Source: Tectiglobus diatomicola (GTDB lineage: Bacteria; Pseudomonadota; Alphaproteobacteria; Rhizobiales; Hyphomicrobiaceae). From it: 64,000 bases of DNA. Both the position numbers and the translations under genes were made by a program. Position 1 is the first letter of the stretch. Each line of letters starts with the position of its first letter. The notes under the pieces are model-generated. The model did not search any database. It saw only the letters and a list, made by a program, of their open reading frames with translations, and was not told the origin of the DNA. This document shows positions 18,569-27,653 of this stretch, in pieces. The stretch covers positions 6,771-70,770 of the forward strand of contig JAZDSJ010000008.1 in assembly GCA_039583345.1 (NCBI GenBank), read 5' to 3'.

Positions 18569-20382
18569 AAATTATTATTCTTGTTTTAAGTGCTCGCGGA
18601 TTGCAAACAGCGCTAAAATTAACCATAGGCTTGTCGAACGTAGAAATACATGGGCTTGCCCAACGCTTAACACACTCTGAAGTTGATGTGTTATTCGAAG
18701 ACACAACTGGACATATCAGACAAATATTTTTGCAAAAACATGCAATTGTTGGTATTTGTTCGTCAGGCATTCTTGTGCGAGCTATTGCATCATTACTAAA
18801 TGATAAGTACGCCGAACCACCAGTTATTTCTGTCGCTTCAGATGGTAGTAGCATCGTACCTCTTGTAGGAAGTCACCACGGGGCTAACGATTTAGCAAAT
18901 TCTATCGCCAATCAATTGAACGGACATGCAGCCATTACTACGGCTAGTGACATCAAACTTGGCATTTCCTTAGACAGTCCTCCAGTCGGTTGGGTGATAG
19001 CAAATCCGGATTCCGTCAAGAATGTGATGGTAGACCTTATTAATGGTGCACCGGTTGCAATCGATCCAGATTTAGACTGGTTATCGAATCTTCCATGCCG
19101 GAGAGACAATAATGCCGCAATTCGTTTAACAGCAAGTATTAATCTTATCTCTCCAGGAAAGCATGAATTAATTTTTCATCCTAAGCGTACCGTGGTGGGT
19201 GTTGGGTCAGATCGTGGATGTCCTCCAGAAGAAATGATTAGACTAATTGATACCACAATATCTGAATCTGGACTTGCACGGCAAACTATCGCTTGCATCG
19301 TTTCTATCGACCGAAAAGCAGATGAAGCAGCGGTACATGCTGTAGCAAAGCATCTCGATATTCCCGCTCGATTTCTTTCTGCTGATACTATTAATATGAT
19401 AGACAAGAATATCCCTAACCCTTCAGATATAGTGCAACGTGAAACAGGTGTACGAGGAGTAGCTGAGGGTGCTGCTTTAGCTGCTAGTGGTGCCACCAAA
19501 CTTTTTATCGAAAAACGCAAAACAGCACGAGCAACCTGTGCGATTGCTATTTCAAATGGTATTATTAATCCAGAAACGGTCGGCCGAGCTCGCGGTTCTG
19601 TATCAGTGATTGGTGTCGGTCCTGGAACACCGCTCTGGCGCAGCCCAGAATGTGTTACATTGCTTGAACGTGCAACTGACTGGGTAGGCTATAGTATGTA
19701 TCTCGATCTAATTCAAGATCTTAAAAATGGGCAAACAGAACATCGCTTCCAACTTGGCGAAGAAGAAGTTCGTGTTCGTCATGCGCTTGAGCTTGCAGGT
19801 TCTGGATGTGATGTAGCACTTATTTCTTCTGGCGACGCAGGCATTTATGCTATGGCAACACTTTTGTATGAGGTCATTGCACTTAATCCTGAAAAAAGTG
19901 GCTTAAGCGATTCTGCTCATCGTGTTACAATAACAGTAACACCTGGTATTTCGGCTTTTCAAGCCGCTGCTGCCCGTGCTGGTGCACCCATAGGGCATGA
20001 CTTTTGTTGCATTTCACTCTCGGATCTTCTCACCCCTTGGGTTACTATAAAAAAACGTATAATTTCTGCCGCTTACGGGGATTTTGTTGTAGCTTTTTAC
20101 AATCCGCGCTCTGCACGCCGTGTTGATCAATTAGAGGTTGCTATTGCTATTTTGCGTAAATATCGCCCATTGAATACACCAGTCATACTTGCATCTAATC
20201 TTGGTCGAACAAAGGAAAAAGTAGAAATTATGACTTTGTCTAGTTTTAATCCTGAGATGGTAGACATGCTTTCAATTGTACTCATTGGTGCTAGCACTAC
20301 AAAAATGTTTACAACAGGCGATGGTCAACGATTTGTCTTTACGCCTCGCGGCTATTCGAGCAAACGAAAGAATTTAGAATGA
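18565..20382 (+). CDS. cobJ: CbiG-CbiH fusion: cobalt-precorrin-5A hydrolase and C17-methyltransferase
   Basis: A 605-residue two-domain protein. Residues 1 to about 330 are a complete CbiG, which opens the ring lactone and releases acetaldehyde in the oxygen-independent route: GICSSGILVRAIA, EPPVISVASDGSSIVPLVG, HHGANDLA, then VVGVGSDRGCPPEEM and SIDRKADEAAVHA. From about residue 348 (VIGVGPGTP) a CobJ/CbiH C17-methyltransferase follows, with ISSGDAGIYAMA, VTPGISAFQAAAARAGAPIGHDFC and VVAFYNPRS. Having full CbiG rather than CobG nearby supports early cobalt insertion. Overlaps both neighbours by four bases. Similar fusions are known in other proteobacteria. Confidence 0.93.
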   Translation: MKIIILVLSARGLQTALKLTIGLSNVEIHGLAQRLTHSEVDVLFEDTTGHIRQIFLQKHAIVGICSSGILVRAIASLLNDKYAEPPVISVASDGSSIVPLVGSHHGANDLANSIANQLNGHAAITTASDIKLGISLDSPPVGWVIANPDSVKNVMVDLINGAPVAIDPDLDWLSNLPCRRDNNAAIRLTASINLISPGKHELIFHPKRTVVGVGSDRGCPPEEMIRLIDTTISESGLARQTIACIVSIDRKADEAAVHAVAKHLDIPARFLSADTINMIDKNIPNPSDIVQRETGVRGVAEGAALAASGATKLFIEKRKTARATCAIAISNGIINPETVGRARGSVSVIGVGPGTPLWRSPECVTLLERATDWVGYSMYLDLIQDLKNGQTEHRFQLGEEEVRVRHALELAGSGCDVALISSGDAGIYAMATLLYEVIALNPEKSGLSDSAHRVTITVTPGISAFQAAAARAGAPIGHDFCCISLSDLLTPWVTIKKRIISAAYGDFVVAFYNPRSARRVDQLEVAIAILRKYRPLNTPVILASNLGRTKEKVEIMTLSSFNPEMVDMLSIVLIGASTTKMFTTGDGQRFVFTPRGYSSKRKNLE

Positions 20383-21143
20383 CAGTTTATTTCATTGGTG
20401 CCGGTCCTGGCGCTTCAGATCTTATTACAGTACGAGGACTTAGAGTTATTGAACGCTGTCCAGTTTGCCTATACGCTGGCTCACTCGTTCCATTTGAGTT
20501 AATAGCTTCAGCTCCAAAAGGCGCAAGGATAATTAATACTGCCTCGATGATACTTGAGGAAATTATCGCTGAAATCCAAAAAGCTCACAAAAAAGAGGTT
20601 GACGTTGCCAGAGTTCACTCAGGCGACCCATCTATCTATAGTGCAACTGCTGAACAGATGCGCTGCCTAAAAAATCTTGAAATACCTTTTGAGGTTATAC
20701 CCGGTGTACCGGCATTTACAGCAGCGGCAGCATCTTTAAAATCAGAACTCACATTGCCAGAGATCTCGCAAACTATAATTGTCACACGGACTGCCATGAA
20801 TGCGTCATGTATGCCTGAGGAAGAGAGCCTCTCAAAACTTGGGCAATCCAAGGCAACACTTGCTATTCATCTCTCTATCCGAAACCTACAAAACATTCAG
20901 AGGGAATTGATACCACACTACGGAAAAGACTGTCCGGTCATTGTTATCTATCGAGCAACCTGGCCAGATGAGCAGATTATTCGTGGTACTTTGCAAGATA
21001 TATCTCAAAAGGTTCGCGAGAATAAAATAAGGCGGACAGCTCTCATATTGGTCGGACACGTATTTAAAGAAAGGGCCGAATTTTGCAACTCATCTCTTTA
21101 TGATGCTTCGCATCAACATGTATTTCGCCACAAAACAAGCTAA
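20379..21143 (+). CDS. cobM: Precorrin-4 / cobalt-precorrin-4 C11-methyltransferase
   Basis: Tetrapyrrole methylase of 254 residues that methylates C11. Diagnostic segments are VYFIGAGPGASDLITVRG at the start, CLYAGSLVPFELIA, VARVHSGDPSIYSATAEQM and VIPGVPAFTAAAA. It overlaps the CbiG-CbiH gene by four bases (ATGA) and is the last gene of the rightward cluster. cbiD and the ring reductase cobK/cbiJ, which the route also needs, are not in this window. Confidence 0.94.
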   Translation: MTVYFIGAGPGASDLITVRGLRVIERCPVCLYAGSLVPFELIASAPKGARIINTASMILEEIIAEIQKAHKKEVDVARVHSGDPSIYSATAEQMRCLKNLEIPFEVIPGVPAFTAAAASLKSELTLPEISQTIIVTRTAMNASCMPEEESLSKLGQSKATLAIHLSIRNLQNIQRELIPHYGKDCPVIVIYRATWPDEQIIRGTLQDISQKVRENKIRRTALILVGHVFKERAEFCNSSLYDASHQHVFRHKTS

Positions 21144-21622
21144 AGATATATTATCTTAACAGAAATAAAAGCTATCTTTTCTATTTTTATAGCTAACTAA
21201 CATAACTATCCTACAAAGACGTACAATCAAATAAAATCTGTCAAAAATATCTAGTGCTCGCTTTCATATAATGATGTACAAATATACCAGATAATAATGT
21301 GTAACGATTTTTCGTAATATTTTATATCGTTCTAAACTGTACGTAAAAATAAAGTGACAGTTAGAGCTCTCTTAATAAAGATAACTTACAGAGATCACTA
21401 ACCGCACTATTAATCCCTTGCTGAAACAATATTTTTCGTGCATCTTAAATTAAGCTTCTTTAACGATTTGTATGTGAGCTCATGGCAATAACAAAACAAT
21501 CGTTTCTTTAGGAAGAACAAATGCAATGTGTATCAAATATTAATAACTAAAGATTTTAGTAGATATTATGAACAGCATAGTATTTAATATAGGAATAAAA
21601 GCCAAACTTGTAGTTAATCACC
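21144..21622. other. AT-rich convergent spacer
   Basis: About 480 bases between the end of the cobalamin operon and the end of the leftward DUF442 gene. AGCTAT...ATAGCT around 21168-21193 could fold but lacks a T-run. No coding remnant recognised. Confidence 0.55.
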
Positions 21623-22039
21623 CTATAATTTAAGTCGTGGAATTAATCCAGAAATATCGTAACCGGCACGTGCAGCATCAGAAACTATATCTTTTATAGG
21701 GCGCTCATTTGCCTCAGATAATGCCAATAGCATAATGCATCGCATGCCCGAACGGCAATAAGCTAGTATAGGTACTGGTAAAGTTTTCAACAACATACCA
21801 AAGTCGTGGCCTTGTACATCACTAATAGCATTAGCATAAACTGGTTGCCAGTGTGTACGCAAATTATACTTTCTAGCTTCTCTCTCAATATCTGAAAAAG
21901 ACGGCTGAGATGTGTCTTCCTTATCAGGACGATTGCAAACAATTGTTTTGTATCCAGCAGCAGCAATACCAGCAACATCATTGACATAAATCTGGGGTGA
22001 AACTGCTAGACGACCATTAATCCGGCGATATAGTGACAT
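21623..22039 (-). CDS. DUF442 / TIGR01244-type phosphatase-like protein (Blh-like)
   Basis: A 138-residue protein of the DUF442 family (TIGR01244), the small dual-specificity-phosphatase-like domain also fused to sulfur dioxygenases and called beta-lactamase-hydrolase-like. It shows LAVSPQI, AAAGYKTIVCNRPDKE, the HWQPVYAN segment and the P-loop AYCRSGMRC with nucleophile Cys95 and Arg100. GGAGAG precedes the ATG closely, supporting the start. Family members are linked to sulfide oxidation or biofilm traits, but no such partner genes adjoin it, so function here is open. Confidence 0.82.
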   Translation of the reverse strand: MSLYRRINGRLAVSPQIYVNDVAGIAAAGYKTIVCNRPDKEDTSQPSFSDIEREARKYNLRTHWQPVYANAISDVQGHDFGMLLKTLPVPILAYCRSGMRCIMLLALSEANERPIKDIVSDAARAGYDISGLIPRLKL

Positions 22040-22210
22040 AACTCTCTCCTATTGTATAAATGCTAACTTGTATTTTCTTGGGTCAATGTTTTCAAAAAAG
22101 GGAATATAATTAATAATTGTCACTACATAAATTTACAGTAGTGATTAACCACCATCGAGCACTTCTAACTATTAGTTGTATAGTATATTGAAATTATTTT
22201 TTATATACTA

Positions 22211-22957
22211 TTAACTCTTCCCTCGAATTGCAGGCAAATTCCACCAAGGTACGTTAGGGAAGCAGTGATGTTCGTAATGATAACCGAAATGAAAGCACGT
22301 TAATAGTGAGACCAGCCAATTGTAGTTATTACTACGAGCAAGATGACTGTCTGCGAATGGTACTTTTTCTGGACGATGGGGCAAGTATGTTCCGAAGTAA
22401 AAAAGTTGAAGTGAGGAACCTAACGCCGGCATCGCCCAGAAAAATAAAAGGTTTAGGAATGACACGTTAAAAACTAACAGATATGAAATGGCTACGATTA
22501 TTATAAATAAAAGTTGTGACCAACCAAAATACTCAGTAAGAAAAGACCAATACCAACGACAGAAGCCGTGAGGCGGACTGGCATAGAAATCTGGATCATT
22601 AACTGTTCCAGAGTAATGGTGGTGCAAGTAATGTTTTTTCTTTAATTCGCTGAAAAAAAAGCCGATGTATAAAAACAAACATAATCGGCCAATTGCATCA
22701 TTAAGCCGTGGTAGTGACGGGGCGAGTGAACCATGCATACAGTCGTGGGCAGTTATGAATAACCCGACGTAAAGCCAACTGATTGCTAGAAAACAAAGCG
22801 GCCCAGATATGATTGCGTGTATTCCCCACTTGAAATAAAAGACACTATGTATATGAGTCATAATCCAAGTTGCAACTACTGCACTAGCGATTAAAATTCC
22901 AAATAACGTTTGACGGCTATTTTTTACTTTCAACTTAACAAACTTATCCGCTTCCAT
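22211..22957 (-). CDS. crtW: Beta-carotene ketolase CrtW
   Basis: Membrane di-iron oxygenase of the fatty-acid-desaturase fold that adds 4-keto groups to beta-ionone rings, giving echinenone and canthaxanthin. The histidine boxes are intact: HDCMH (71-75), HYLHHH (109-114) with DPDF (121-124), and FHFGYHYEHH (222-231), plus the CrtW-typical FGTYLPHRP and PWWNLP. 248 residues with several membrane spans, normal length. It follows crtE by 19 bases on the same strand, an operon. The YLPHRP and PWWNLP blocks separate it from generic desaturases. Confidence 0.9.
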   Translation of the reverse strand: MEADKFVKLKVKNSRQTLFGILIASAVVATWIMTHIHSVFYFKWGIHAIISGPLCFLAISWLYVGLFITAHDCMHGSLAPSLPRLNDAIGRLCLFLYIGFFFSELKKKHYLHHHYSGTVNDPDFYASPPHGFCRWYWSFLTEYFGWSQLLFIIIVAISYLLVFNVSFLNLLFFWAMPALGSSLQLFYFGTYLPHRPEKVPFADSHLARSNNYNWLVSLLTCFHFGYHYEHHCFPNVPWWNLPAIRGKS

Positions 22958-22976
22958 TCAGCTTATTCTTTCAAAG

Positions 22977-23918
22977 TTATGAGCTGTGAATTGTAGTTCT
23001 CATACTCCTTATCAGATTAAGTGTAAACTGACGTAATTGGTCTGCTTGAATGCCAGACATTTCTAAACAATCTAAAGCCCTTCTAACCTGTTGAATAGCT
23101 CGCTTCTCTGCATTCTCGAGCCCCATTATCCCAACAATTGTTGGTTTAATACTATCTTTGCCAGTATCTTTATCTGTAGATTTCAAATCTGTTGCAACAT
23201 CAATTAGGTCATCAAATTCTTGGAAGGCCGAACCAAGTAACGCGCCAAATTCGCAAAGCAACAATTTTTGAGAACCGCTAATCTTTGCAGCAATACAGCC
23301 GAGTTCTGTGGCTGCAGCAAACAGCATACCCGTCTTCAATGCGTGCGTTAGTTCTACCTCAGAAATTTCTCTTCCTAGTGGAACCATATCACGTAGCTGC
23401 CCGCTAGACATACCATTAACACCAACTGAACCTGCCAAACATTGCACTGCTAAAGACTGCTGTTCTTCATCTAGGAATGGACTAGAAGCTAATACTTTGA
23501 ACGCTTCGCTCAAAAGTGAAATAGAAGCAAGTATTGCAGCCGGCTCGCCGAATTTAATGTGATTTGTTACTTCTCCACGCCTGAGTGATGCATTATCCAT
23601 AGATGGTAGATCATCAATAATAAGTGAAGCGGTGTGTACCATTTCCACTGCTTTAGCACAGCACATAGCACAACGCCATCGTCTGTCCCATCCAGCCATT
23701 ACAAGGAGTGTTAGCAATCCACGCACGCACTTGCCCCTCAAACCAAGGCTATAACGGATAGTCTCACTCAATCTCTCTCTCGTATTACTACTATCAAAAG
23801 CGTGAAAATTAATAGTAGTGCATAGTTCAGCTTGCATTTCGTCTAGGAATTCAATGGCCTGGAAGGCAACAGATGATGGAGCTGTCAAAACTGCTACATC
23901 ATCCTCAAGTTCACTCAT
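22977..23918 (-). CDS. crtE: Geranylgeranyl diphosphate synthase CrtE
   Basis: Trans-prenyltransferase that condenses isopentenyl diphosphate to the C20 precursor of carotenoids. The first aspartate-rich motif reads DDLPSMD (102-108) followed by NASLRRGE, and the second is FDDLID (235-240) followed by DKDTGKD; both sets of Mg ligands are complete. Length 313 fits. A farnesyl diphosphate synthase is the alternative, but linkage to crtW and crtI favours GGPP. It is the first gene of a crtE-crtW operon facing away from crtI. Confidence 0.88.
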   Translation of the reverse strand: MSELEDDVAVLTAPSSVAFQAIEFLDEMQAELCTTINFHAFDSSNTRERLSETIRYSLGLRGKCVRGLLTLLVMAGWDRRWRCAMCCAKAVEMVHTASLIIDDLPSMDNASLRRGEVTNHIKFGEPAAILASISLLSEAFKVLASSPFLDEEQQSLAVQCLAGSVGVNGMSSGQLRDMVPLGREISEVELTHALKTGMLFAAATELGCIAAKISGSQKLLLCEFGALLGSAFQEFDDLIDVATDLKSTDKDTGKDSIKPTIVGIMGLENAEKRAIQQVRRALDCLEMSGIQADQLRQFTLNLIRSMRTTIHSS

Positions 23919-24693
23919 ACATCAATTTCCTTAATTTCATTTGTGGAGCATTTTTTTCTTTTTATCTTCAAGCCATTCGCAAAATTAAAAGAATAAGGCT
24001 ATATATATATTAAATATAATATAATTTTACTGCTAGTATTATCGCAAACAACACATAATTTGAAAACTTCAACTTTGAAAGCAGTTTAAACTTAGAGGCT
24101 CACTTATTAAACATTTCAAAATACTAATATTTAAAGTATGAAATTAAACACCACTAAGACTAGCGCTTGGCTACACATTCTAGTCATAATTCAACTAATA
24201 GTGAAGTAAATATCACCTTAGCGTAACAAAATGATTTGCAATACATTTTCAAGATAATAGATTTGTCAAGCTTATTTTCTGTAGAATGATGTAGGCGAGA
24301 TATTGATAAAACACACTCAATGTGCCAGCTAAATGTATCTTTTTTAAAGACCTGACTCAAATTAGTACAAAGGCTATTGCAATATTAGAGTATTTTACTT
24401 TTAACGCAACCTCATATGTATAATCATTTTGCCATGCTATCAAAACATTTCATTACATATTTTAATGGTTATGACAGAACAGTAGAGCAACAACTTTTGG
24501 GCTACACGCATTATTTAAAGCCAAATTACATTGCAAAAAGCAAATAATTCTGCCAGAAACTACAATTTCAGATAAGCACAATATTTATTTTATGCTAATA
24601 GAAATATTATGGTAACGCTAAATTTTGTCAAACTTGCCAATCTAAATTAGAGTACAAAGAGTGGCTAATTCATAGGCATAAAGAGGTAAATCA
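23919..24693. other. Divergent spacer between crtE and crtI
   Basis: 775 very AT-rich bases between outward-facing crtE and crtI, so promoters for both directions must lie inside. I looked for remnants of phytoene synthase (crtB) or lycopene cyclase (crtY), the usual neighbours, and recognised none. AAGAGG at 24681-24686 is the crtI ribosome site. Confidence 0.55.
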
Positions 24694-26196
24694 ATGTCAA
24701 ATGCGGCGTGTCGGCACAAACCTAGTTCAAACCATCGCGCCATTGTTATAGGTTCGGGTTTCGGAGGACTTGCAGCCGCTCTTAGGTTGCGTGCGAAAGG
24801 CTATGCTGTTACAGTATTAGAACGATGCGAAAACCCTGGAGGCCGAGCACAAGTGTTTGAACATGGCGGTTATCGTCATGACGCAGGTCCAACTGTGATC
24901 ACTGCACCATTTCTATTTTCTGAATTATTCGAACTATTTAATAAAAAAATAGAGGATTATGTGGAATTTGTACCATTAAAGCCTTGGTACAGATTTTGTT
25001 ACACCGACGGAGATACATTCGACTATGGAGGCACGCTTGAAGATACTCTTAAGGAAATCCGTCGTATCGAGCCACGCGATGAGGCCGGTTACCTGCGCCT
25101 TCTGAAACATTCTAAAAAAATTTTTGATGTGGGTTTCACTAAACTAGCTGAACAACCATTCCATAATTGTTATAAAATGCTATATGAGATCCCTCGCCTT
25201 GCTAGGTTGCGTTTTGACCGTACAGTCTGGCAATTTGTGTCCCATCACGTTACTAGCGATAAGATCCGAAGAGCTTTTTCTATACCGCCTTTACTGGTAG
25301 GTGGAAATCCATTTGAAACAACAAGTATTTATGGCCTAATCCACTATCTGGAACGGAAATGGGGTGTATACTTTACGATGGGAGGAACAGGAAGGCTTGT
25401 ACAGGCATTGACTACCTTGATGTACGAAGAAGGTATTCAATTATGCCTCAATACAACGGTTGAGGAAATTGTTTTAAGCGGATACAAAGCAAATGGCGTT
25501 AGATTAGCCAACGGCGAGATGCTACACGCAGATATAATTGTCACTAACACAGATCCATTGCATTTATACACCAAAATGTTACCGCAGAATAAAATTAGTA
25601 CTGGCGCTAAAAGAAAACTCCGTTCACGCAAATCTATGGGATTGTTTGTGCTTTATTTTGGTACAGATCGTACCTATCCTGATATAGCCCATCATACTAT
25701 CTGGCTAGGTGAACAATTCCGCGAATTGTTAAACGATATTTTTCATAGTAAAATTGTTCCTCGAGATTTCTCTCTTTATATTCACCGTCCGACGGCGACA
25801 GACCAGTCCTTTGCTCCGGAAGGGCATGACTCTTTTTATGTTTTATGTCCAGTGCCTAATCTTGACAGCCAAATTGATTGGAAATCAGAGGGTCCTCGTT
25901 TGCAAGAACGTATTATTCAGAAACTTGATGAGACCATACTTCCCAAGTTGAAAACTCATATTATGTCACCATTCCATATGACACCTAAAGATTTCGCACA
26001 CGATTATTTAAGCGTTGGAGGTGCCGGTTTCTCAATCGCCCCTCATTTTACACAATCTGCCTGGTTCAGGTTCCATAATCGTGCTGAAGGAATACAAAAT
26101 CTATATCTTGTTGGCGCTGGTACACATCCTGGTGCAGGCTTACCTGGTGTAATCTCTTCTGCCAAGGTAATTGATAAGCTTGTAGACAATGTTTAA
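24694..26196 (+). CDS. crtI: Phytoene desaturase CrtI
   Basis: FAD-dependent desaturase that converts phytoene to lycopene in (usually) four steps. The dinucleotide fold GSGFGGLAAALRLRAKGY (20-37) ends in E43, followed by NPGGRA (47-52), DAGPTVITAP and GGNPFETTSIY. The C-terminal carotenoid oxidase block NLYLVGAGTHPGAGLPGV is intact. 500 residues, full length. A strong AAGAGG site lies seven bases before the ATG. The usual downstream crtB is absent; the gene is followed by 700 bases without coding features. Confidence 0.95.
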   Translation: MSNAACRHKPSSNHRAIVIGSGFGGLAAALRLRAKGYAVTVLERCENPGGRAQVFEHGGYRHDAGPTVITAPFLFSELFELFNKKIEDYVEFVPLKPWYRFCYTDGDTFDYGGTLEDTLKEIRRIEPRDEAGYLRLLKHSKKIFDVGFTKLAEQPFHNCYKMLYEIPRLARLRFDRTVWQFVSHHVTSDKIRRAFSIPPLLVGGNPFETTSIYGLIHYLERKWGVYFTMGGTGRLVQALTTLMYEEGIQLCLNTTVEEIVLSGYKANGVRLANGEMLHADIIVTNTDPLHLYTKMLPQNKISTGAKRKLRSRKSMGLFVLYFGTDRTYPDIAHHTIWLGEQFRELLNDIFHSKIVPRDFSLYIHRPTATDQSFAPEGHDSFYVLCPVPNLDSQIDWKSEGPRLQERIIQKLDETILPKLKTHIMSPFHMTPKDFAHDYLSVGGAGFSIAPHFTQSAWFRFHNRAEGIQNLYLVGAGTHPGAGLPGVISSAKVIDKLVDNV

Positions 26197-26897
26197 TATC
26201 TAAAATGGAGTGAAGCCACCAATAGGTTAATAAATCTAGTCATTTATTACCAATATTGTTTGTTATCACGAACTTTTATATTTTTTCTTGGATTATCTAA
26301 AGTAAATACTACTTCGTAAATAACTGGTTATCCCAAAGTGTGTAATATAAGCTTAGATAAAGCTTTACGCAGTAATAATTGTTGCTGAGTTACAACTCTA
26401 ACTTTCCGCCCCAAAAAAGTTTGTCAAGTATGGTGCTACGTGCACCTTTTTTGTGACCACTACAACAGCTAGACTTTCGTTACATTTTAAAAGCATCTTT
26501 TTTTCTAACATAGAAGGTAGAACGCTTCGCTTCAATTGTAGAATATTATTTAGATGCAGCGTGAAGATGATTGGAATATGAATAGTTAATAATCTAATTA
26601 TAATTTTAAAGCTTCAATAACTTTAAGGTGAATATATTTCTATAAGTTGTAGAAGATACTTAATATATATTGTCATTAATTAAAAGTATTCATAGCTTTC
26701 AATCGTTCCGATTCTAAAGTATTGTGTAGAAAAGTATAAGGCTTTTAAATTTCATATTTGGCTTCTTATGCTTTGTTAATTTTAATGACCCTTGGATAGC
26801 ACGCATATCATTATTTTATAAGCTTATATTAACTCAATGTATTTTGTATAGGCATATGCTTAAATTTCACAGGTCACATCCATCGAGCACAGATGAC
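26197..26897. other. AT-rich spacer after crtI
   Basis: About 700 bases to the next start. It contains a terminator-like hairpin at 26432-26452. I found no frame resembling phytoene synthase or any other carotenoid enzyme. An in-frame extension of the next gene back to a TTG at 26844 exists but is not preferred. Confidence 0.55.
26432..26452 (+). terminator. Terminator-like hairpin downstream of crtI
   Basis: GGTGC (26432-26436), loop TACGT, GCACC (26442-26446), then six Ts. It is unusually GC-rich for this region and reads as a rightward intrinsic terminator, though it is 236 bases beyond the crtI stop. Confidence 0.5.
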
Positions 26898-27653
26898 ATG
26901 ACTGACACACAAAACGTTTTTTTTAGCGAAGTGCAGAATGAAGTGCGTCGCGATCAATTCATGAAATTATCTAATAAGTATGGGATGGTGGTTTTCGGTG
27001 GGTTGATAGCCTTATCTATACTTTACTTAACTTGGAGTTACTTTGTAAATTCACATCGAAATGCAGTGGCTAGTACTGGTGCTCAATTTGCAGAAGTTAT
27101 GCAACTAATTTCTAAAGGCAAACGAAACGATGCTATACATGGCTTTGAACAAATTGCAAATGAAGGTTTTGGCGGTTACTCTCAGCTTTCACTATTATGG
27201 TTAGCAGCGCAGGCTCGTAAAGATAAACAAGTCGATCAAGCTATTGCATATTATCAAAGGCTTATTTCCAATTTATCAACTGACCCACTCATTCGAGACT
27301 TTGCAAAATTACAAGTCATTAACTTGAAATTAGATGTCGATGACTGGTCGAACTCTAAAAAAAATCTTAATGATCTTATCAAGAATGATAGTCCCTGGAA
27401 ATATACTGCGCTTGAAACTCTTAGTCTTGCGGCTTATCGTGCTGAAAATTACGAAGTTGCAAAAAAAGCACTTAAGCAATTATTAATGTATGAACACACA
27501 CCTAAGTTTTCAAAACAGCACGCCGAAGTTTTGATGTCTATATTAGAGCAAAAAATGGAGTTATTATCTTCAGATGATACCCCAGTAGCTATAAACCAGT
27601 CTAATAGTAACAGACAAAAAATAGAGAGAAACGGTGAAGCCAAAACAAAATAA
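26898..27653 (+). CDS. YfgM-like TPR membrane protein
   Basis: A 251-residue inner-membrane anchored TPR-like protein. From ATG 26898 it begins MTDTQNVFFSEVQNEVRRDQF, the acidic/amphipathic start common to alphaproteobacterial YfgM-type (TPR_21) proteins, then one membrane span (MVVFGGLIALSILYLTWSYFV) and periplasmic TPR helices (AIHGFEQIA, AIAYYQRLI, YEVAKKALKQLL). An in-frame ATG at 26856 or TTG at 26844 would add a basic leader unlike the family. YfgM associates with the SecYEG translocon and periplasmic chaperones in E. coli. The order yfgM-bamB-der matches E. coli and supports the call. Confidence 0.83.
   Translation: MTDTQNVFFSEVQNEVRRDQFMKLSNKYGMVVFGGLIALSILYLTWSYFVNSHRNAVASTGAQFAEVMQLISKGKRNDAIHGFEQIANEGFGGYSQLSLLWLAAQARKDKQVDQAIAYYQRLISNLSTDPLIRDFAKLQVINLKLDVDDWSNSKKNLNDLIKNDSPWKYTALETLSLAAYRAENYEVAKKALKQLLMYEHTPKFSKQHAEVLMSILEQKMELLSSDDTPVAINQSNSNRQKIERNGEAKTK

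Noticed and set aside
23919..24693. Search for crtB/crtY remnants between crtE and crtI
   Set aside because: No DDxxD-type or cyclase motif could be traced on either strand.
26844..26897. Upstream extension of the YfgM-like protein from TTG 26844
   Set aside because: The added residues are unlike the family N-terminus, whereas ATG 26898 begins exactly at the conserved start.
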